Source: Oligoflexia bacterium (GTDB taxonomy: Bacteria; Bdellovibrionota; UBA1018). Taken from it: 64,000 nt of DNA. The stretch is taken from NCBI GenBank assembly GCA_903935335.1, contig CAIZRG010000006.1:107049-171048 (forward strand), in the 5' to 3' direction. Every line of letters begins with the position of its first letter. Position 1 is the stretch's first letter. The position numbers and the translations under genes are program-made. Shown in pieces: positions 57,637 to 64,000 of this stretch. The notes under the pieces are model-generated. The model saw only the letters and a list, made by a program, of their open reading frames with translations, did not search any database and was not told the origin of the DNA.

Positions 57637-58272
57637 TCAATAAAAAATAACCACAGAACTCCCAAGGGCTTGCTGAAGCGCCTGGATCGATTCAGTACTG
57701 ATGTCGTTGAAGTGCAGATCCAGCCATTTTAGATGAATTAGGGCTGAGAGATGAGCAACTCCTTCATCTCCGATTCTGTTTATATCCAGCTCCAACGTTT
57801 CTAATTCAGTCAGAGCTGCCAGATACATAGCTCCTGGAGCTCCAATACTATTCCCACACAGATTCAGCGATTTTATATTTGGGAAATAATTTTGAATAAA
57901 CTCTACTAAATCTTTTAAATCTTCATCAGTTATGTTTGATTCAGAAAAATTAAGTGTTTCAAGAGCTGTGTATACTTGCCCCTTAGATCCATTTTTAAAT
58001 AAAATAGAATTTAATTTAAATGTAATATTAGCTGCAAAAAGCCCTTTTACTTGAAGCGCTTTCACACCTTGTGGGGTGAGCGCATTGAATCTTTGATTCA
58101 CTTGAAAAAGACAAGGCCAAGATTTTTGATCTAAAAATCCAGCTGTATGTTCTAAAATCTCAACTGGGCAATTCTTAAAACCTGTCTGAATCCCTGCCTG
58201 AGTAGATGGAGTTATACAAAGAAAAAGTCCTAATGCAGTATAGAAAAAGCTTGGATTTCGACGCAAAAACAT
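57637..58272 (-). CDS. Secreted F-box-like/LRR protein (LRR copy 3)
   Basis: A 211-residue protein (ATG 58272; a GTG at 58284 is in frame). It has a Sec signal ending at about TQA-G. Then comes an F-box-like segment: CPVEILEHTAGFLDQKSW and CLFQVNQRFNAL, which matches the LPxEILxxIxxFLdxxsLxxLxxVcxrF consensus. A cap (TALETLNFSESNITDEDLKDL) and about three 24-residue LRRs follow. F-box proteins recruit SCF ubiquitin ligases in eukaryotes; bacteria that carry them usually inject them into hosts. Only Sec export is seen here. A TATAAT lies just upstream of the gene. Confidence 0.8.
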   Translation of the reverse strand: MFLRRNPSFFYTALGLFLCITPSTQAGIQTGFKNCPVEILEHTAGFLDQKSWPCLFQVNQRFNALTPQGVKALQVKGLFAANITFKLNSILFKNGSKGQVYTALETLNFSESNITDEDLKDLVEFIQNYFPNIKSLNLCGNSIGAPGAMYLAALTELETLELDINRIGDEGVAHLSALIHLKWLDLHFNDISTESIQALQQALGSSVVIFY

Positions 58273-58290
58273 TTTCTTGATCACTGTAAA

Positions 58291-59406
58291 TTATACCCAC
58301 TGAGAAAGAATCACTAAAGCCGGACATACACGGATTCCTTGGGCATTCACGAAGTCTTTTTTCCCAGTTGCTGAAATCTGCCAAGCTTCACAGTCAGGGA
58401 ACTTGAGTTTCAAGTACTTCAGCGAAGGAGAGACTTCAACATCATTCCACTTGCATTCAATCATTAAGATAGGCTTACGCCCGCGCACTATAACAAAATC
58501 CACTTCCCTGCCATCGACGTCTCGAAAATACCGCAATTCAACATCTTCTTCTAATGTGTCCTGCCTAAAATGAATCCATTTTAACAATGCAGCTGCAACG
58601 AGATTTTCGAAACGTAGGGCAAGATCCTCTACGAGGGTCCAGTCAAAATGGTAGTGCTTTTGTTCTTTTTTGACAGCCCTAATTTTTGGAGCTCCAAAAG
58701 GTAAAAGTCTAAAAATGGAATAAAGACGCTCCAAAATCAAAAGCCACTGACTCACTGTTTTATGACTCACCTGAAGGTCTTCTCGAATAGCATTGATCGA
58801 GAGAGGACCTCCCACTAACTCTGGCAAGCGAATAGATAAAAGCTCCATGCTTCCAAGATCCTGTACTCTCTCAAGTTAATTTAGATCTTCATGAATGAGG
58901 CGGGTACGATATTCACGTGACCAGCGTTTTGCATCAATCTCCGTTCCTGAAAAAAACGGCTCTGGAAACCCTCCCAAATGCAAGAGCTGCATTAAATCTT
59001 CTTGTTTTTGAGTCTTTAACTCTGCGAGAGAAAGAGGATGAAGTCGAAGGTAGTGATAACGCCCATGGAGTGAGTCTCCAGAAAACCGATAAAAATCTAA
59101 TCGCGCGCTACCAGTAACAAGGATTTTCTGACCACAAGGCCGAGTGTCATACAACCCCTTGAGGTAATTACGCCATAGTCGGTATTTATGAATTTCGTCA
59201 AAGATCCATAAAGGACCGATCGGCAACTCTCTCTTGAGGATCATCTCTCGATGATCTGAGCTGTCCCAATTCAAGTAGCCTTTTTCGCTCTCGAGAAAAT
59301 TCATGGCTAGAGTTGTTTTGCCTACTTGACGTGGCCCACCCACAAATACCATTTTCCGAGTTAAGTCTTTTTCTATTTGGGTTTTAAGATAGCGAAGTTG
59401 AGGCAT
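58291..59406 (-). pseudogene. DUF4143 ATPase (AAA_14) interrupted by a stop codon
   Basis: A single gene read in one frame, broken by a TAA at 58876-58878. The first part (59406-58876, 176 codons) has P-loop FVGGPRQVGKTTLA, Walker B LWIFDEIHK and TGSARLDFYRFSGDSLHGRY. The second (58848-58291, 185 codons) has the winged-helix region and the DUF4143 nuclease-like core REVDFVIVRGRKPILMIECKW. The nine codons between them stay in frame (LERVQDLGS). With the stop suppressed the product would be about 371 residues, the normal size. Either a pseudogene or two separately made halves. Confidence 0.8.
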
Positions 59407-59641
59407 TTTTTCATTTTGCTGTTTTTTTCTACTATAGTCAAAATTACTCGCGAGTTTATTCTACTGCTGCTGAAATTACTCGCACTTCTAACCACCTACC
59501 TCTGACATAAAGGTTGTTCTGCAGTGAGGGTAGTAGTGCCCGTAAATCGACAGATCGTAAAGAAACCGCTTATACCAAGAGTGTAAAATTCCCGACTTCA
59601 GTTGACAGTTTGTGATACTCCTCTTTCAGTCAGGAGAATAA
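59407..59641. other. Intergenic stretch before transposase relic
   Basis: No coding frame I can support. It holds the region upstream of the DUF4143 ATPase (minus strand) and of the small transposase relic (plus strand). No palindrome like the one at 20.7 kb was seen. Confidence 0.35.
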
Positions 59642-59845
59642 ATGACAGCTTCAGAGTACAGACGTCAAATACTCCAAAAACTTAAAATCCTGGGTTGCCA
59701 AAAATTTTGGAAAAATATCAGTAAGGAATGACCTTACTATGACATCAGCCGAGAGACTTATTACAAATGGAGAAGGACATTGGAAGAAAAGGGCAAAGAT
59801 AGCCTAAAATGGCTTAAAGGCGATATATATTTACACCTTGTTTAA
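59642..59845 (+). pseudogene. Transposase N-terminal relic (IS3/IS481-like)
   Basis: Sixty-seven codons with one in-frame TGA in the middle. The first part reads MTASEYRRQILQKLKILGC, the second ISRETYYKWRRTLEEKGKDSL, the typical helix-turn-helix of IS3/IS481-type transposases (SRxTYYKW). No DDE core follows; the rest is cut by the tyrosine-recombinase relic overlapping it on the other strand. Confidence 0.65.
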
Positions 59846-60026
59846 TGTAATTGTAGACAAATGAGTGACGCAAATCGTGACACCGCCATCGTTTCATATC
59901 GAGATGGCATTTCTGAAGTCGGATAATCGCATTATCTACCTGCGTTGCACTCATGTGCCTTCCGAATTGATTAACAAATACGGCGACATTTTCAATATTT
60001 AGACAAAGAAATGACTCAGTACTCAT
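59814..60026 (-). pseudogene. Tyrosine recombinase C-terminal relic (copy A)
   Basis: Seventy codons ending in WRCHDLRHSFVYNYIKQG, with the conserved HxxR of phage/Xer integrases but no catalytic Tyr. The preceding VNQFGRHMSATQVDNAIIR closely matches the relic at 62.6-62.9 kb. The ATG starts two bases after the fic stop, so the frame may simply be read through in the fic transcript. Confidence 0.75.
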
Positions 60027-60028
60027 TC

Positions 60029-61078
60029 TTATCTCTTCACTACACGGTAGATCCGAGATTTAAGTTTTCCTTGAGTTTTAAGCGCACGATTTTTTACAAG
60101 TGTGACAATATCTCGTTCAAGTGTACGGCGAGGAATATTGGGCATCCACTCAACTACGTCTTGCATCGAAAACTCTTCTTGCTTTTGAGCGCAGGCTAGT
60201 ATTTTTCGATGTCGAGCATCAGGGGTCTTGCCTGCACTATTCTTTAAAAGTTGCCGTCCTTCTTCAATCACCTCTTCTGCTGAAACAGCAAAACATTCCG
60301 CTAAATATTCCAATATTGGATGAAGTTGCCCCAAAGTTTGACTCTGACGAATGGCGAGGTAGTAGCGATCACGCCCCCTCATGATAGCCGTTTCGCTTGG
60401 AACAAATCTAGCCAACCTTTGCCCACCCATCAGTAAAAGCAGGTGCTGCATGAGCCGGACTGTTCGCCCATTTCCATCAGCAAACGGATGGATCGAGACG
60501 GTAATAAAATGAAAAGCAAAGGCCCTAACGAAAGAATTCATGTCCTTCGTATCATCCAGCCATCGCCATAAATCATCTAATAGTTCCCTTAGATCATAGG
60601 GTTCTGGGCACTCATCAATGATTACCCCTGTTGCAGCATTTACTATGGAAACGGAGATTGTACGAACCCGCCCGCATTGTTTTTCCTCTATCAAGCCATT
60701 TGTGACTAATTTTTGAAGATCACACATGTCAGAAAGTCGAATCGGTCTTGAACTCTCGATAAGCTTTTCCACATAGTCAAGGGCTTCATGATAGTTCTGC
60801 ACTTCCTTAATGTCCTTTTTTGATCCTGCGACATGTTTACCCTGGAGTAAAGCCGTTACTTCACTTTCGCCTAAATGATTGCCCTCAATTTGATTTGAAT
60901 AAGTAATAGCTCGTATTTTAGCTTTTCGGAGTAACTTCACTTCTTGTGGAGCACCTAGGTATTCATCCAAAAAAGGTTTAGTCTCCGCAATTCGCATAAG
61001 CGATTTTACTAGCTGTTCTGTATAGATAACTTCATGTGGTATTTTTAATCGAGTGAGAGCCAAATATCGTGAATCCAT
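60029..61078 (-). CDS. Fic-domain AMP transferase with winged-helix DNA-binding tail
   Basis: A 349-residue Fic protein. The Fic core motif HPFADGNGR (197-205) is intact. The N-terminal inhibitory-helix motif SNQIEGN (61-67, S-x-x-x-E-G/N) makes it a class II auto-inhibited enzyme. A C-terminal winged helix (RRTLERDIVTLVKNRALK) likely binds DNA. The enzyme would transfer AMP to a target protein, or another nucleotide. Direct and inverted repeats sit just upstream of the ATG, fitting autoregulation. Neighbours are relics, so the gene is probably the last intact cargo of a decayed element. Confidence 0.93.
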   Translation of the reverse strand: MDSRYLALTRLKIPHEVIYTEQLVKSLMRIAETKPFLDEYLGAPQEVKLLRKAKIRAITYSNQIEGNHLGESEVTALLQGKHVAGSKKDIKEVQNYHEALDYVEKLIESSRPIRLSDMCDLQKLVTNGLIEEKQCGRVRTISVSIVNAATGVIIDECPEPYDLRELLDDLWRWLDDTKDMNSFVRAFAFHFITVSIHPFADGNGRTVRLMQHLLLLMGGQRLARFVPSETAIMRGRDRYYLAIRQSQTLGQLHPILEYLAECFAVSAEEVIEEGRQLLKNSAGKTPDARHRKILACAQKQEEFSMQDVVEWMPNIPRRTLERDIVTLVKNRALKTQGKLKSRIYRVVKR

Positions 61079-61082
61079 TCTT

Positions 61083-61123
61083 ACTTATCCGCCACTTATC
61101 CGCCATTGTCAAGATGGCGGATA
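61083..61123 (-). promoter_or_regulatory. Operator-like repeats upstream of fic
   Basis: Two adjacent 11-bp direct repeats (ACTTATCCGCC on the plus strand) at 61083-61093 and 61094-61104, the first ending five bases from the fic ATG. The inner copy also forms a perfect 10-bp inverted repeat with 61114-61123 (TATCCGCCAT and ATGGCGGATA, 7-bp spacer). Three half-sites immediately before the start are what a dimeric autorepressor would bind. The winged helix of the Fic protein is the obvious candidate. Confidence 0.7.
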
Positions 61124-61151
61124 GATCCTTTTGTCACTGATCTGTGACCAC

Positions 61152-61653
61152 TGGTGGCAAGATGAATCCCGAATAAGGCAGCAAGGAAGCCTCTCCCAAG
61201 TTTGGGCCACAAAAGGAACTCGACTTCGAGTTGTTAGACAGAAACAGCTTTTATCAACGTATATTTTTGGAGCCGTTTGTCCAGAAAAAGACAAAGGCTG
61301 TGCATGAGTTCTGCCACAAGTGAATGCAGAGATGATGTAATTTCATCTGAATTTAATTTCCAAGAACGTTGAAAAAAAATGTCATGCCATTGTATTGATG
61401 GATAAAGCCAGTTGGCATACGACTGAGGTCCTTAATATCCCTGAAAACATGACCTTGATGCCTTTACCCCCTTGCTCTCCGGAACTTAATCCATAGAGCA
61501 AGTGTGGCAGCAGCTGAGAAAAATAAAACTCTCCAACGCTTGCTATAAAAACTATGATGAAATTGTCGATTCGTGCTGCAAAGCCTAGAACACCTTTATT
61601 GATGAATATTGGAATATTAAAAATTTATGCTCAAGTAATTGGGCTAAAGTTTA
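61152..61653 (+). pseudogene. IS630-family transposase relic
   Basis: A decayed DDE transposase. Readable parts: WWQDESRIRQQGSLSQVWATKG (first Asp in QDE), LMDKASWHTTEVLNIP (second Asp), PLPPCSPELNP then, one frame over, IEQVWQQLRK (Glu in the NPIE position), and the terminal SNWAKV. Several stops and one frameshift interrupt it and the N-terminal third is missing. The right 44-bp inverted repeat overlaps its end. Confidence 0.85.
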
Positions 61654-61680
61654 GGTAATTATTTTATGTAATTGATATAA
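61637..61680 (+). repeat. Right 44-bp inverted repeat (IS630-type 3' end)
   Basis: Partner of 57380-57423, in inverse orientation, 41 of 44 bases identical. It overlaps the last codons of the transposase relic and continues about 27 bp past its stop. The 4.2 kb between the two copies contain the F-box/LRR gene, the broken ATPase, transposase and integrase relics and fic. Confidence 0.8.
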
Positions 61681-61860
61681 CTTAATCATAGTTAGTTAGT
61701 CAACTGATTGGAGCTGCTGAGTAGTGCTGTCATAGTGACCAAACTGTGAATAGCAGAGTTCATCTAGCTTCTGACCTTTACCATAGTGAAATGAGCCATA
61801 GCTGAATGGTTAAGCATTATGCCTTTAGCTTCATGCTAGTTTTCCAGTACTAAAAAGTTC

Positions 61861-61889
61861 TTGAACTAACACAAGGTGTGAGGTAATAT
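61861..61889 (+). promoter_or_regulatory. Putative sigma-70-like promoter of the toxin-antitoxin pair
   Basis: TTGAAC at 61861-61866 and TAATAT at 61884-61889 are separated by 17 bp. This is close to the housekeeping consensus and 12 bp before the toxin start codon. Transcription would begin only a few bases upstream of the ATG, giving a nearly leaderless message. The upstream stretch 61683-61860 shows no gene. Confidence 0.45.
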
Positions 61890-61901
61890 CTAGTGTGACA
61901 T

Positions 61902-62243
61902 ATGAAACGACTCTTTGTCTATACTGCCATTTTTGAAAAGAAGATTGATTCAAGAGGTGGAGATGCCCTCGCTGTTTCAATTGAAGATGAAATCTTAAAA
62001 AATCCTGAAGTGGGCGACTTGGTTCCAGGTATCGGTGGGATTAGAAAAATGAGAGTAGCAGACCCTGGAAGATCCAAGGGTAAAAGAGGTGGCTATCGGA
62101 TACTTTACCTAGACGTACCCCACCAAGAGAAAACCCATCTGCTCTATTTCTATGGGAAAGATGAAGCTGAAAATATTACAGCTCAGGAAAAGAAATATTT
62201 TAAAGAACTAGCTCATATTATCAAAGGAGAGAATCATGGCTAA
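61902..62243 (+). CDS. HigB/RelE-type toxin
   Basis: A 113-residue protein of the RelE/HigB2-like superfamily, ribosome-dependent mRNA endonucleases. The pattern GIGGIRKMRVADPGRSKGKRGGYRILYLDV, followed by HLLYFYGKDEAENITAQEKK (given as patterns), is typical: basic residues on strands 2-3 and the KxExxNLxxxE tail. It precedes its antitoxin, as usual in higBA, with an 8-bp overlap. Confidence 0.88.
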   Translation: MKRLFVYTAIFEKKIDSRGGDALAVSIEDEILKNPEVGDLVPGIGGIRKMRVADPGRSKGKRGGYRILYLDVPHQEKTHLLYFYGKDEAENITAQEKKYFKELAHIIKGENHG

Positions 62244-62559
62244 AAAAGTAAGAATGGCCGATGGATTGCTTCAAGGTCTAAAAGAAGCAGTGGCTTACGA
62301 AAGAGGTGAGATCCAACTCAAGACGAGTGCTCGTGAAATTCCTGCACCCGCTCCTAGCTGGAATGCAACTCAGGTTAAGAAACTGAGGATGCAGACCTAT
62401 CACATGAGTCAACCGCAGTTTGCGCTTTTACTCAATGTTACCACCTCTACTGTACGTGCATGGGAACAGGGTCAAAAAAGACCATCAGGCTCGGCTGCAA
62501 GACTACTTGAGATTTTTATGATTGATCAGGGAGTCCTTAAAAAACTGACTGCTGTATAG
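62236..62559 (+). CDS. HigA-type antitoxin (XRE helix-turn-helix)
   Basis: A 107-residue antitoxin with a C-terminal XRE helix-turn-helix: RMQTYHMSQPQFALLLNVT, then STVRAWEQGQKRPSG. The N-terminal 40 residues would wrap the toxin. AAAGGAGAG precedes the ATG inside the toxin gene. Such antitoxins repress their own promoter; a consensus promoter lies just upstream of the toxin. Confidence 0.9.
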   Translation: MAKKVRMADGLLQGLKEAVAYERGEIQLKTSAREIPAPAPSWNATQVKKLRMQTYHMSQPQFALLLNVTTSTVRAWEQGQKRPSGSAARLLEIFMIDQGVLKKLTAV

Positions 62560-62593
62560 GTCGGCCATTGAGATCGGTCGCTGCTGGATCAAT

Positions 62594-62905
62594 ATGAACC
62601 AGTCAGTTACCGAAACGCTGAAGTCATTACCAAGGGTGAATGAGTTCGTGTTCCTCAATCAGTTTGGACGAACCATCAGTGCGACTTAGATTACTGACGG
62701 TATCATTCGGGTTCAGAATTAGTACCCTGAAATGAAAAAGTGGACCTGCCACGGCCTTAGACATTCATATTCGCATAATTTATTAAAGAGAGGTAGGCAA
62801 ATGCACCAACTTCAAGCCATTTTAGGGTATCGTCAAATCAGAATGACGATTGATCTATATTGTCAGTTGAGTGTTGTGGGTATTCAGGAGATTAATTTGT
62901 ATTGA
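62594..62905 (+). pseudogene. Tyrosine recombinase C-terminal relic (copy B)
   Basis: A 104-codon frame with two in-frame stops. It reads FVFLNQFGRTISAT, then KKWTCHGLRHSYSHNLLKRG, LQAILGYRQIRMTIDLYCQL: the HxxR and LGH(x)xixxTxxYxxL motifs of tyrosine recombinases, including the final Tyr region. It is homologous to relic A (59.8-60.0 kb) on the opposite strand. Confidence 0.8.
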
Positions 62906-62910
62906 TGATA

Positions 62911-63315
62911 CTAAGATTTTCTAGTGCACCTCATTTGAGTTAAGTAGAAAAATAAATATATTACAATATATAAAATTGGAGTAAAAATCCAAACGTCGTA
63001 TTTTTGTAGATTCACGAAAACTGTATTATAAAAAATATATTTATAGAGATCAGAACTCATAACAAAAACTAGACCGATTACAGATAGGCATGAAACTGCT
63101 AAGAACCGCTTTTTATATGTGATATTTAATTCAAAATAGAAGTTCAAAATTAGCAATATAGGTAAGCAAATGCTCCAAAACAGTAAACCTGCTCCTAAAA
63201 TTAAAGTAATGTGCCAAATGAAACACCCAGGCGTGTGAAGTGACCCACAACCTCCATCTGCCAAGCATGCGCCTGAGAGTAAAAAATATAAAATTACTAA
63301 AATAATATATTTCAT
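62911..63315 (-). CDS. Small polytopic membrane protein, putative immunity protein
   Basis: About 134 residues with a signal/anchor helix and three more hydrophobic segments, plus a small Cys-containing loop (ADGGCGSLHTPGC). I find no known family. Its ATG overlaps the stop of the upstream toxin-tip gene (ATGA), the arrangement of toxin-immunity pairs, and a membrane protein would protect against a periplasmic toxin. Hypothesis only. Confidence 0.6.
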   Translation of the reverse strand: MKYIILVILYFLLSGACLADGGCGSLHTPGCFIWHITLILGAGLLFWSICLPILLILNFYFELNITYKKRFLAVSCLSVIGLVFVMSSDLYKYIFYNTVFVNLQKYDVWIFTPILYIVIYLFFYLTQMRCTRKS

Positions 63316-63842
63316 CTTGGCAATTCCGATTGTGGGGCAGAATAAATATTCCAAGAAGGTGAGTTATAAGTATGCCCTGTGTTGTATGAGCCTACGTGAT
63401 TAAGATGCCCATCCGATGATAAACTTTGAGGCGTCGGAAAAAAATCTCCATTCATTTTTAGCCCTGCAGCTTGAAGACCCTCCGCAGTAGCAGTTGAACA
63501 CACTCCCGTTAAACCATAAACTCCCCGACCACTTTCACCTGCAAAAGTCCTAGCAAGGGAATCCATTCGATCGACGTTAGCACTACCTATCCCTTCGTGG
63601 CGATAGACATCAATACTTCTTCCCTGGTTACCTCCTTGATTGAATAAAATGTCGCTTCTTGAATCAACAACCCAGAATCCTCCGACGCCGTTACCATGAT
63701 CCTTATGTGCTGTAAATTGATCACCATTCTTTAGCTCTATCGAAGAATGTGTATAAATATTCTGTGCGCTTGGATGTAGCTTGCTTTCAACCCAATGAAT
63801 AGCTTTTGCTGGATCGCTTCCATCACTTTTATACAACCACAC
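63312..63842 (-). CDS. C-terminal toxin tip of a polymorphic toxin, 5'-truncated
   Basis: The 176 codons contain IYTHSSIELKNGDQF, HGNGVGGFWVVDSRSD and CSTATAEGLQAAGLKMNGDFFPTPQSL. The His early, Cys late and LxxAG after it suggest a permuted papain-like/NlpC-type amidase, a common C-terminal domain of Rhs and other polymorphic toxins. The true N-terminus is missing: the frame is open to 63869 and then meets a stop at a 24-bp repeat array. So it is probably a truncated gene whose delivery part was cut away. The next gene may be its immunity protein. Confidence 0.55.
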   Translation of the reverse strand: MWLYKSDGSDPAKAIHWVESKLHPSAQNIYTHSSIELKNGDQFTAHKDHGNGVGGFWVVDSRSDILFNQGGNQGRSIDVYRHEGIGSANVDRMDSLARTFAGESGRGVYGLTGVCSTATAEGLQAAGLKMNGDFFPTPQSLSSDGHLNHVGSYNTGHTYNSPSWNIYSAPQSELPR

Positions 63843-63861
63843 ATCTGCAGCAGCTTTCCCT

Positions 63862-63985
63862 GCAAAATTTCACTTAACCGGGACCTCTTGATTTCAAATT
63901 CGCGGAACCGGGTGATTTCATGGGTGGGAACCGGTCAATTTCATTAATCCGGAACCGCTTGATTTCAGCTGAGCGGAACCGTTCG
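63862..63985 (+). repeat. Five degenerate 24-bp repeats, IS21-like end
   Basis: ATTTCA recurs at 63867, 63891, 63915, 63938 and 63962 (spacing 24, 24, 23, 24), and GGAACC (first copy GGGACC) follows each after about 7-8 bases. Unit consensus is about TTGATTTCA-N7-GGAACCG. Arrays of this kind occur at the ends of IS21-family elements. The window ends shortly after, so the element body cannot be seen. Confidence 0.7.
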
Positions 63986-64000
63986 TAAGGCGCCAATTAT

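Noticed and set aside
61109..61294. 61-codon minus-strand frame opposite the IS630 relic
   Set aside because: Its plus-strand complement reads as a transposase (WWQDESR...), so the minus frame is a shadow.

Overview
The window looks like a chromosomal segment of an AT-rich Gram-negative bacterium. Evidence for the envelope type is an LPS-export permease (LptG), a full division and peptidoglycan gene set, a MurE with the DNPR motif of the meso-diaminopimelate type, and lipoprotein and Sec signals. An MglA-type GTPase sits directly behind dnaX-recR. That arrangement points to the deltaproteobacterial/myxobacterial/bdellovibrio side of the tree rather than to enterics or alphaproteobacteria, but I cannot name a genus. 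Secreted leucine-rich-repeat proteins (one with an F-box-like segment), a Fic protein and a PARP-like candidate suggest contact with a eukaryotic host; this is inference.

Region by region. 1-12.3 kb is housekeeping: an unknown coiled-coil protein, rho, mltG, a GT87-type membrane protein, an O6-alkylguanine methyltransferase, an MscS channel, dnaX-recR-mglA, a DksA-like regulator and a secreted subtilase. 12.3-15.9 kb holds ftsQ-ftsA-ftsZ on the minus strand. 15.9-28.2 kb is a mostly plus-strand accessory block: an M16 protease pair, an LRR protein, gene relics (DUF4143 ATPase, RelE toxin, ParB-like), an epimerase and a small glycan cluster with an aminotransferase/UDP-galactopyranose mutase fused ORF. 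28.2-41.6 kb holds the rest of the dcw cluster on the minus strand (PBP-rsmH-ftsL-ftsI-murE-mraY-murD-ftsW-murG-murC-murB). The accessory block therefore separates the two dcw halves. murF, mraZ and ddl are absent from their usual places.

41.7-49.9 kb is housekeeping again: amn, mreB, rlmE, a RibD-like reductase, a pilin-like peptide, a TlpA-like thioredoxin, a PAP2 protein, rpe, def-fmt and lptG. 49.9-58.3 kb is the most unusual part: two LRR proteins, a secreted protein with a PARP-like H-Y-E pattern coupled to a DUF3828-like protein, and a 1257-residue secreted protein of unknown function. 58.3-64.0 kb is a mobile-element graveyard: a nonsense-broken DUF4143 ATPase, two related tyrosine-recombinase relics in opposite orientation, two transposase relics, paired 44-bp inverted repeats, an intact Fic gene with operator-like repeats, a HigB/HigA-type toxin-antitoxin pair, a 5'-truncated polymorphic-toxin tip with a putative immunity gene, and a 24-bp periodic repeat array that resembles an IS21-family end.

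I see no rRNA, tRNA or CRISPR array. All family calls come from reading motifs by eye; no database search was run.
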